Shown here: piece after piece, positions 1 to 5,531 of the stretch
Layout: every line of letters begins with the position of its first letter
Numbering within the stretch: the first letter of the stretch is position 1
NCBI GenBank assembly: GCA_919903585.1
Contig: CAKKST010000275.1
Span: 1 to 14,747 of the forward strand
DNA length: 14,747 bases
Source: Nitrospiria bacterium
Lineage (GTDB): Bacteria > Nitrospirota > CAKKRA01 > 9FT-COMBO-42-15
Reading direction: 5' to 3'
Position numbers and translations under genes: made by a program
Notes under the pieces: generated by a model
Databases searched by the model: none
What the model was told of the DNA's origin: nothing
What the model saw: only the letters and a program-made list of their open reading frames with translations

Positions 1-1168
1 CCTCCCTGATCTCCTCTATGGTCGGCAGCTTCCCCCTTTTTATCTTTGTCCTTGAAGCGGTTTGTATCAGTCTGAGCTGCCTGTCTTCCCTCGGCGTTAC
101 AAATGTTATGGCAATACCCTCTTTCCCGGCCCTTCCGGTCCTCCCTATCCTGTGGACATAGGAATCCGGGTTTTGCGGTATGCTGTAGTTAATCACATGC
201 GTGATATTGCTTATATCAAGGCCCCTTGCGGCAACATCAGTTGCAACAAGCACATCTATCGCCCCTTTGCGGAATTTTTTCATCACTGCCTCTCTCTGTA
301 CCTGACTGAAATCACCGTGTATCGCCTCTGCATCATAGCCTCTCATTTTCAGGTCTGAACTTACTTCATCAACATCCTTTTTCGTATGGCAAAACACAAG
401 AAAGAGGTCAGAATCCTCTGCATCTATCAGCCTGCAGAGGGCATCCGTCTTTTCTGATTCCCTTACCTCATAAAATATCTGGTTTATCTTGGGGGCTGTG
501 AGTGTATCAGTTGCAATGCTTACCCTCTCAGGGTTCTGCATATAACGGCTGGCTATCTTAAGTATCGCGTCAGGCATTGTGGCTGAAAACAGAAGCGTCT
601 GCCTTTCCTTCGGGGTTTCCTTGAGTATGGTAGTAATATCGTCAATAAAACCCATATCCAGCATCTCATCTGCCTCATCAAGGACAACCATCCTTATATG
701 ATTCAGCCTTAATGTCTTCCTCTCAATGTGGTCTATAACCCTTCCCGGCGTGCCGACAACAATCTGGACGCCCTTGCGCAGCGCCCTTATCTGCCTTTCT
801 ATGGACTGGCCGCCGTAGATTGGAACAGCCTGAATCCTTCTGAATCTACCTATCTTGTTAATCTCCTCAGCAACCTGAATGGCAAGCTCCCTTGTGGGGG
901 TGAGGATTATTGCCTGCACCATGAGATTCCCCACATCTATCCTCTCAACAATAGGTATGCCGTAAGCAGCGGTCTTGCCTGTCCCTGTCTGAGCATGGCC
1001 AATAACATCCCTTCCCTTTAAGAGCGAAGGTATTGTCTTTGCCTGTATGGGTGTGGGCTCCTCAAACCCCATCTGCACAACAGCCTGAAGCGCCTCTTTG
1101 CTTAATCCCAAATCAGTAAATTTGTGCGGGGCTAAATCCGTAATCCGAATCTTTTCTGTCTTCTCCAT
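1..1168 (-). CDS. DEAD-box ATP-dependent RNA helicase (C-terminus cut by window edge)
   Basis: ATP-dependent RNA helicase acting in RNA remodelling, such as ribosome assembly or mRNA turnover. The 389 visible residues hold the complete helicase core: Q motif around residues 34-42 (GFEEPTPIQ), motif I AQTGTGKT at 59-66, motif Ia PTRELA at 91-96, TPGR at 140-143, motif II DEAD at 164-167, SAT at 195-197, ARGLD in the second RecA domain, and motif VI HRIGRTGR at about 339-346. The reading frame is open to base 1, so the C-terminal tail that separates DeaD/CsdA, CshA and RhlE types is missing and no gene symbol is given. The ATG at 1166-1168 is supported by a Shine-Dalgarno AGGAG (complement of 1175-1179) six bases upstream. 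A strong promoter lies just upstream. mobA follows behind it on the same strand 94 bases away, but this gene does not need that transcript. Confidence 0.95.
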   Translation of the reverse strand, partial: MEKTEKIRITDLAPHKFTDLGLSKEALQAVVQMGFEEPTPIQAKTIPSLLKGRDVIGHAQTGTGKTAAYGIPIVERIDVGNLMVQAIILTPTRELAIQVAEEINKIGRFRRIQAVPIYGGQSIERQIRALRKGVQIVVGTPGRVIDHIERKTLRLNHIRMVVLDEADEMLDMGFIDDITTILKETPKERQTLLFSATMPDAILKIASRYMQNPERVSIATDTLTAPKINQIFYEVRESEKTDALCRLIDAEDSDLFLVFCHTKKDVDEVSSDLKMRGYDAEAIHGDFSQVQREAVMKKFRKGAIDVLVATDVAARGLDISNITHVINYSIPQNPDSYVHRIGRTGRAGKEGIAITFVTPREDRQLRLIQTASRTKIKRGKLPTIEEIRE

Positions 1169-1209
1169 TAATATCTCCTAACATCCTCTCAATTTTTCCT
1201 TAATGGTTT

Positions 1210-1238
1210 ATTATATAGACAATTATCCCCATTATCAA
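1210..1238 (-). promoter_or_regulatory. Sigma70-type promoter of the DEAD-box helicase gene
   Basis: Read on the minus strand, a -35 TTGATA (1233-1238) and a perfect -10 TATAAT (1210-1215) are separated by 17 bases. Transcription would start near 1203, giving a leader of about 35 nt that carries the AGGAG ribosome-binding site. The helicase therefore probably has its own promoter, independent of mobA upstream. The call rests on sequence only. Confidence 0.7.
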
Positions 1239-1262
1239 GCTTTATAGTTAGAAATCAAATTA

Positions 1263-1850
1263 TTAAGAACCTTTGCGGGCCATCTCCTCTGCCATTTTTA
1301 ATTCAGAAGGGGTATTTACATTTATAAAAGAGGTGAATTCAGGGTCAAAGGGAATTATCTCATCTCTCTCTATGCGGCGCTCCTTAAGGCCCGGGATGAT
1401 ATCTATAATCTTGAGGTTGCCCCTTTTTATCTGCCCCTCCATTGGGTTAAGGCATGTCCTTGAGTATACGGCATGGAGCGGCTCCTGGCCGTCTTTTGAG
1501 AATGGGATAACAATATCATAATTATCCTTCTGTTTAATAATGTATTCTATAAAATCCTTCTTTAAAAAGGGCATGTCGCAGGCAGCAACAAATGAATATT
1601 GGGATGATGAATGATAAAGGCCCGAATATATGCCGATGAGAGAGCCGCCCTGAGGATATATGTCAGAGACGATTCGTGTATTTAGATATTTATATTCATC
1701 AGGCAAGTTGGTTACCAGGATAACCTCATCAAATAACGTCTTAAAGAGCCTTACTGTCCTCTCAATGATAACCTCGCCATTGAGCCTCAGAAATGCCTTG
1801 TTTCTGCCCATCCTGCTGCTTTTGCCGCCTGTTAAGATGATACCAGTCAT
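1263..1850 (-). CDS. mobA: Molybdenum cofactor guanylyltransferase MobA
   Basis: Transfers GMP from GTP to molybdopterin-Mo to make the guanine dinucleotide cofactor (MGD) used by DMSO-reductase-family enzymes such as nitrate reductases or formate dehydrogenases; cytoplasmic. The 195-residue length is typical. The N-terminus carries the nucleotidyltransferase signature LTGGKSSRMGRNKA (residues 6-19). CDMPFL around 92-97 supplies the metal/GTP-site aspartate. EPLHAVYS around 123-130 and FINVNTPSEL near the C-terminus are typical of MobA. No clear Shine-Dalgarno precedes the ATG at 1848-1850. It is divergent from the AAA+ protease gene and lies upstream of the helicase on the same strand. No other molybdenum cofactor gene is in the window, so this looks like a stand-alone copy. 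Confidence 0.92.
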   Translation of the reverse strand: MTGIILTGGKSSRMGRNKAFLRLNGEVIIERTVRLFKTLFDEVILVTNLPDEYKYLNTRIVSDIYPQGGSLIGIYSGLYHSSSQYSFVAACDMPFLKKDFIEYIIKQKDNYDIVIPFSKDGQEPLHAVYSRTCLNPMEGQIKRGNLKIIDIIPGLKERRIERDEIIPFDPEFTSFINVNTPSELKMAEEMARKGS

Positions 1851-1951
1851 CTAAATACCATATTAATCCCTAATTATGTCATTCTAAACTTATTTCAGAA
1901 TCCCTTTAAAGATTAACAGATTATATAAGTGGAAGTCAACGGCTTTCCCCT

Positions 1952-1979
1952 GTAGGGGCACGGTGCGCCGTGCCCCTAC
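1952..1979. repeat. GTAGGGGC-ended palindrome, copy 1
   Basis: A perfect inverted repeat with 12-bp arms (GTAGGGGCACGG and its complement) around the 4-base loop TGCG. It sits in the divergent gap between mobA and the AAA+ protease gene. The outer eight bases match the ends of the palindromes at 8120-8157 and 8375-8430, while the interior differs. It is not followed by a T-run on the plus strand, so it is a repeat rather than a terminator. Confidence 0.85.
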
Positions 1980-1985
1980 TAAATT

Positions 1986-2016
1986 TTTACACCAGAAAAA
2001 ATAAATATGCTATAAT
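1986..2016 (+). promoter_or_regulatory. Extended -10 promoter abutting the AAA+ protease ATG (possible leaderless start)
   Basis: A perfect extended -10 element, TGCTATAAT (TATAAT at 2011-2016), sits eight bases before the ATG at 2024. A TTTACA (1986-1991) can serve as a weak -35 with a long 19-base spacer, which an extended -10 tolerates. The expected transcription start is about 2023-2024, at the start codon itself. No Shine-Dalgarno precedes the ATG, which fits a leaderless mRNA. This is inference from spacing. Confidence 0.6.
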
Positions 2017-2023
2017 AAAAAAT

Positions 2024-4159
2024 ATGAACGCATTAGATTTTGCAAAAGAGATAAAGATACATATTGAGGCCAAATATCCCATACTATGGCTGGTCTCCTT
2101 TGAAGAGCGCAGGGCGGAGAAGATCGTGGAGGATTTATGCAGGGATATGGATTTCAAATACTGGTCATGGTCTGTTTCGCGGGGGCTGTATTCGGCTGAG
2201 AAAAAAAAATGGGAGCCGCTGGGCAGGGAAAAGGTATTAAACACAATAGAGGAAAAGATCCAGAAGAGCGAGGCAAACAGCAACCTCTTTCTCTTAAAGG
2301 ATATAGCGGGCTATTTTGCCTCCCATGAATTTCTGAGGAGATTCAGGGACCTCCCTGCTATTATTGACGAGAATCGCTCTGTAAATACCATCTGCATCCT
2401 ATCGCCGACCCTCACAGATATCCCGCCTGAATTAGAAGAGGATATTATTGTCCTTGAGCTCTCGCTTCCTGATTACCATGAAATAGAGGAGATGATCAAT
2501 AATACCTTCAGCAGGCTGATCCCTGAAAAGTGGCACGCCTCTACAAGGTCTATATTATATAAATCCCTTCAGGGCCTCTCCATGGACAATATAAAGCGGG
2601 TTGTAAGAAAGGCAATAAGCCTGAACAACGGCATCCTGAATGAGGATTGCATTACATCCATACAGGAAGAGAAACAGCAGATCATCAAGAAGCAGAAGAT
2701 ACTGGATTATTTCACGCACAAAGAGACCATAGAACATATCGGCGGCCTTGGCGAGGTAAAAAAGTGGTTTATTGAAAGGGAGCATGTCTTTCGTTTGAGC
2801 AAGGATAAGATTGACGCACTCGGACTTGACACACCGAGGGGCCTGCTCCTTATCGGCGTGCCGGGTTCTGGAAAGAGCCTCTGCTGCAAGGCGCTGGCAA
2901 GCATCTGGAACCTCCCCCTCCTCAGGCTGGATGTTGGAAGGCTATTCGGCTCTACTGTGGGTGAATCAGAGAAGAATATCAGGAGATGCATCCAGCTTTC
3001 AGAGGCGGTAAGCCCGTGCATACTCTGGATAGATGAGATAGACAAGGCATTTGGCGGCGTCAGCGGATTTCAGGGCGACTCAGGGACACAGTTGAGGGTC
3101 TTCGGAACATTTGTCACATGGCTGCAGGAAAAGGATAAGCCTGTATTTGTTATTGCCACTGCCAATGACCCAAAGAACCTACCGCCGGAGCTATGGAGAA
3201 AGGGGAGGTATGATGAGGTCTTCTTCCTTGATCTGCCGAGCGTGGAAGAGAGGGAGGAAATATTCAGGATACACCTTGAGAGCAGGGGCCAGAATACAAA
3301 CAGGCTTAACTTAAAGGAACTTTCAGAAAACAGTCAGGGTTTTACAGGCGCTGAGATAGAGCAGGCAGCAAAGGATGCCGTAGTCGCTACATTTAATATG
3401 GTGCATGGAAACGTCCATAGCGAAGAGGCTGAGCGGATGATTGATGAGCTTTCAGCGCTTGAGGTAAAACAGGATACCATGCTATCCTCAATAAGGAATA
3501 TTACGCCGCTGTCTGTATTAAAAAAAGAAGAGATAGACGCCCTGAGGAACTGGAGCCACAGGAGGACGCGGCCTGCCTCGCAGTCACTCTTCATGCAGAG
3601 GGTTGAGAAACTAGGGTCTGCACAAAAGAGGAATATTGCAATACATGAGGCCGGTCATGCCATAATGATGTGGCATCATTTTCAAAAGGCGCCTGTTTTT
3701 GTAAGCATTGACAGTTATAAGGACTTTAATTCCTATCTACCGTTTGATGAAACCATAGAGAATGCCTTTACAAGAAGGGACCTTGAAAAGGAGATAGGGA
3801 TTATCCTCGGCGGGATGGTCGCTGAAGACGAGATTCGCGGGGCAGATTCAAAGACAGTCGGCGCCTCTCAGGACCTTATTGAGGCCACGACTATTGCAAG
3901 AAAAATGGTGGTGGAGTACGGCTTTGGCAGCACCATAAAGAATGCCAGCCTCATTGCAATGCAGGACTTTGCGCTGACCTCAGGAAAAGAGATATTTGAC
4001 GATGTGCAGAAAATACTGGACAATGCAAAGGCAGAGGCAGAGACGGTTATTTCAAAAAACAAGGAACTACTGACACGGCTCGTTGAACAGCTTGAAAGGG
4101 ATGTATTGATGAACAGCGAGGCCCTGATGAAGTTTTTTGGTGAGAATGGTTTACAATAG
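2024..4159 (+). CDS. Ycf46-type AAA+ ATPase fused to FtsH-type M41 metalloprotease domain
   Basis: A 711-residue predicted ATP-dependent protease of unusual build. Residues about 1-250 resemble the N-terminal region of Ycf46-type ATPases (AKYPILWLVSFEE, then a segment with RRFRDLPAIIDE and PPELEEDI). The AAA+ module follows: Walker A GVPGSGKS at 278-285, Walker B ILWIDEID at 333-340, then RVFGTFVTWLQEK, ATAND and RKGRYDE. It looks closer to Ycf46 than to FtsH. After a helical linker, HEAGH at 541-545 is the M41 zinc site, and D617 in SQDLIEAT matches the third zinc ligand of FtsH, so the protease should be active. No transmembrane helix is visible, unlike true FtsH, suggesting a soluble enzyme. 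The ATG at 2024 is chosen because an upstream GTG at 1970 falls inside a palindromic repeat. It heads the five-gene cassette. The domain calls are firm; the substrate is unknown. Confidence 0.88.
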   Translation: MNALDFAKEIKIHIEAKYPILWLVSFEERRAEKIVEDLCRDMDFKYWSWSVSRGLYSAEKKKWEPLGREKVLNTIEEKIQKSEANSNLFLLKDIAGYFASHEFLRRFRDLPAIIDENRSVNTICILSPTLTDIPPELEEDIIVLELSLPDYHEIEEMINNTFSRLIPEKWHASTRSILYKSLQGLSMDNIKRVVRKAISLNNGILNEDCITSIQEEKQQIIKKQKILDYFTHKETIEHIGGLGEVKKWFIEREHVFRLSKDKIDALGLDTPRGLLLIGVPGSGKSLCCKALASIWNLPLLRLDVGRLFGSTVGESEKNIRRCIQLSEAVSPCILWIDEIDKAFGGVSGFQGDSGTQLRVFGTFVTWLQEKDKPVFVIATANDPKNLPPELWRKGRYDEVFFLDLPSVEEREEIFRIHLESRGQNTNRLNLKELSENSQGFTGAEIEQAAKDAVVATFNMVHGNVHSEEAERMIDELSALEVKQDTMLSSIRNITPLSVLKKEEIDALRNWSHRRTRPASQSLFMQRVEKLGSAQKRNIAIHEAGHAIMMWHHFQKAPVFVSIDSYKDFNSYLPFDETIENAFTRRDLEKEIGIILGGMVAEDEIRGADSKTVGASQDLIEATTIARKMVVEYGFGSTIKNASLIAMQDFALTSGKEIFDDVQKILDNAKAEAETVISKNKELLTRLVEQLERDVLMNSEALMKFFGENGLQ

Positions 4160-4164
4160 GAGGG
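4158..4164 (+). promoter_or_regulatory. Strong Shine-Dalgarno overlapping the protease stop codon
   Basis: AGGAGGG begins inside the TAG stop of the AAA+ protease gene (4157-4159) and lies four bases before the ATG at 4169. It fixes the start of the DUF1257-like gene and points to translational coupling of the first two cassette genes. Confidence 0.7.
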
Positions 4165-4168
4165 TGGG

Positions 4169-4510
4169 ATGTCATTCTATGCAGTCATCAAGACCGAGCT
4201 TTCAAACAAAAGATATATTATTGCCGCCCTATCAGAGATGAAGAGGCGCGGCGAGATAACTACCTATGAGATAAACGAGAGAAAGGAAAAGATAGAGATT
4301 GACAGGGATGGGGATATCCTGACTGTAAGCAAGGAAAAGGCCGGTGAGAATTTTGAGGTGGGAGGCGACTCACGGGTGGTGAATACATTTTCAAACAGAC
4401 TGAAGCAGTTTTATGCATATGAATCCATAAAAGAGAACCTGCCCCTTGATTTTGAGATTGCAAAAGAAACAGAAGAGGCAGGTGAGATAAAGATATTGTT
4501 GAAGGGTTGA
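4169..4510 (+). CDS. Ycf35/DUF1257-like protein
   Basis: A 113-residue soluble protein. Two segments match my recollection of the Ycf35/DUF1257 family: the start MSFYAVIKTEL, comparable to the family's MSHFT.IKT opening, and the C-terminal stretch FSNRLKQFYAYESIKE followed by a short strand ending GEIKILLKG, comparable to the family's FL.RI.Q.YAY...I and DGTIRLVL ending. The middle is a beta-rich region (EKIEIDRDGDILTV). No catalytic motif or signal peptide is visible. The gene starts nine bases after the protease stop behind a very good Shine-Dalgarno, so it is almost certainly co-translated. Ycf35 and Ycf46 are both conserved plastid/cyanobacterial reading frames without a settled function, and finding relatives of both side by side supports the assignment. 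It may be an adaptor or regulator of the ATPase; that role is inference. Confidence 0.68.
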   Translation: MSFYAVIKTELSNKRYIIAALSEMKRRGEITTYEINERKEKIEIDRDGDILTVSKEKAGENFEVGGDSRVVNTFSNRLKQFYAYESIKENLPLDFEIAKETEEAGEIKILLKG

Positions 4511-4523
4511 GGTATCAGTGTCA

Positions 4524-4584
4524 GCACGAATAAATTCGTGCCTACAATACAATCATGTAGGCACGGTTTCAACCGTGCTTTTTT
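4524..4584. repeat. Double hairpin related to the GTAGGGGC palindromes, with T-run
   Basis: Two perfect 8-bp hairpins, GCACGAAT/ATTCGTGC (4524-4541) and GCACGGTT/AACCGTGC (4561-4578), face each other, joined by CCTAC ... GTAGG flanks. The second is followed by six Ts (4579-4584), so on the plus strand it resembles an intrinsic terminator or attenuator. It lies between the DUF1257-like and DUF2997-like genes and could lower expression of the downstream part of the cassette. Confidence 0.7.
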
Positions 4585-4608
4585 GTTAATGTAAAAAAAG
4601 GCCAACCT

Positions 4609-4797
4609 ATGAACAGAGAGATAAAAATAAAGATTACAAAAGATGGCAGGGTTGAGGTGGATTCCTCTGTGTTTGAGGATTGCAAAGAGGTTGCTGAGAA
4701 ATTGAGGAAGCTGCTGGGTAAGATTGAAAGGTTTGATGTAAAGGATGAGGCGGGGCAGAAGGCCCCTGAAAAAATAAAGATAGATACTGAGAAATGA
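4609..4797 (+). CDS. DUF2997-like small protein
   Basis: A 62-residue protein opening with a strand, EIKIKITKDGRVEVD (residues 4-18), followed by an acidic/basic helix with a cysteine (DCKEVAEKLRKLLG) and a charged tail. This resembles DUF2997: an E-I-x-I-x-I-x-x-D-G-x-V start, a central Cys-containing segment and a leucine-rich helix ending LG. I recall that DUF2997 proteins often sit beside DUF1257 proteins, which supports both calls. The downstream radical SAM gene begins 11 bases after the stop. The Shine-Dalgarno is weak (AAAGG about ten bases upstream). The lower-frame quality and short length leave some doubt about the family, less about the gene being real. Confidence 0.6.
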   Translation: MNREIKIKITKDGRVEVDSSVFEDCKEVAEKLRKLLGKIERFDVKDEAGQKAPEKIKIDTEK

Positions 4798-4807
4798 CAT
4801 TAGCAGC

Positions 4808-5425
4808 ATGGATACCGATGGCGTCTTTATCAACATACACTCTATAATCCCATCATCAGGGGTGAATGGCCCCGGCAGCAGGATGGTGGTTTTTTTTCAG
4901 GGCTGCAGCCACAACTGTCCTGATTGTTTTAACCCTGACACACATCCATTTAAGGATGCCCGCCTCTATTTACCTGAAGAGATATTTAAAGAACATTTAC
5001 AGGAAGATATTAAAGGGATAACAGTGAGCGGCGGCGAACCATTTCATCAGGCAGCCGGACTTTTCTATTTACTTAAAATTGCAAAAGAGGTTTATGGGCT
5101 TACAACAGTAGTGTATACGGGTTTTGAATATGATAAATTAACGGCAATCCCGCAATGCAGGCCAGGCCTTGGATATATTGATGTCCTCATAGATGGGAGA
5201 TTTGAAAAATCAAAAAAAGAGCCTACCCTTCTTGCAAGAGGGTCAACAAATCAGAGATTCTATTTTTTCACTAACCGCTACAAGGAAGGTGATTTTTATA
5301 TGCCTGCAAAGGCAGAGATTATAATAGGAAGGGACGGGACAATTACAGAAACGGGGTTTAGCAGGGTTGCCCTTACGGAGCCCAATGAAAATTGCAAAAT
5401 GCAAAGTGTAAAGCGTAAAGCGTAA
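4808..5425 (+). CDS. NrdG/PflA-like radical SAM 4Fe-4S protein
   Basis: A 205-residue radical SAM protein. The segment GPGSRMVVFFQG leads into CSHNCPDC, a CX3CX2C [4Fe-4S] motif at Cys33, Cys37 and Cys40, and TVSGGEPF around 74-81 is the SAM-binding GGEP motif. The GxGxR-V-F-x-x-GC-x-x-x-C-x-x-C pattern is typical of anaerobic ribonucleotide reductase activase (NrdG) and glycyl-radical activases, which make a glycyl radical in a partner enzyme. No glycyl radical enzyme is in the window, so the target is open and a cassette partner is possible. There is no strong Shine-Dalgarno. The gene lies 11 bases after the DUF2997-like gene. Its last residues (NCKMQSVKRKA) and stop codon are encoded by a heptamer repeat array, so the native C-terminus probably ended earlier or was remodelled. 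Confidence 0.85.
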   Translation: MDTDGVFINIHSIIPSSGVNGPGSRMVVFFQGCSHNCPDCFNPDTHPFKDARLYLPEEIFKEHLQEDIKGITVSGGEPFHQAAGLFYLLKIAKEVYGLTTVVYTGFEYDKLTAIPQCRPGLGYIDVLIDGRFEKSKKEPTLLARGSTNQRFYFFTNRYKEGDFYMPAKAEIIIGRDGTITETGFSRVALTEPNENCKMQSVKRKA

Positions 5426-5428
5426 AAA
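5394..5428 (+). repeat. Heptamer tandem array 1 (unit GTAAAGC), five units
   Basis: Five adjoining 7-base units: GCAAAAT, GCAAAGT, two exact GTAAAGC, then GTAAAAA. The array covers the C-terminal codons and the TAA stop of the radical SAM gene and runs into the inverted-repeat element at 5424. It has the same unit length and unit number as the arrays at 9456-9490 and 12854-12888. Confidence 0.8.
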
Positions 5429-5519
5429 TCCCCCTTCCGTCCCCCTTTGCTAAAGGGGGATAAAAGAGGGGGATAAAGGAATTGCCCCCTTTGAAAAAGG
5501 GGGATTAAGGGGGATTTTT
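5424..5519. repeat. 96-bp inverted-repeat element with two CCCCCTTT/AAAGGGGG hairpins
   Basis: Outer 13-bp inverted ends (AAAAATCCCCCTT at 5424-5436 and its complement at 5507-5519) enclose two perfect 8-bp hairpins, 5441-5459 (loop GCT) and 5485-5503 (loop GAA). The layout is that of a miniature mobile or extragenic palindromic repeat. It fills the gap between the radical SAM and Hsp70-fusion genes, contains no coding potential, and may slow or terminate transcription into the Hsp70-fusion gene. Confidence 0.8.
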
Positions 5520-5531
5520 AAAATAAGAGTT

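Noticed and set aside
728..1021. Plus-strand open frames within the helicase gene
   Set aside because: They are antisense shadows of a minus-strand gene with every DEAD-box motif intact, and their translations show no recognisable domain.
1920..1939. A promoter for mobA on the minus strand (TTGACT and TATAAT both present)
   Set aside because: The two hexamers are only eight bases apart, too close to act together; no other good -35 is visible.
1970..2023. An earlier in-frame GTG start for the AAA+ protease (18 extra residues)
   Set aside because: The GTG lies inside the palindrome at 1952-1979, the added residues show no family match, and a perfect extended -10 lies between it and the ATG at 2024.
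2024..4159. Annotation of the protease simply as FtsH
   Set aside because: No transmembrane helices, and the N-terminus and ATPase core follow the Ycf46 pattern; only the C-terminal third is FtsH-like.
5424..5519. CRISPR-like array suggested by the repeated CCCCCTTT/GGGGGA blocks, as also at 11422-11512
   Set aside because: Blocks are short, inverted rather than direct, and without equal-length unique spacers; they are hairpin repeats.
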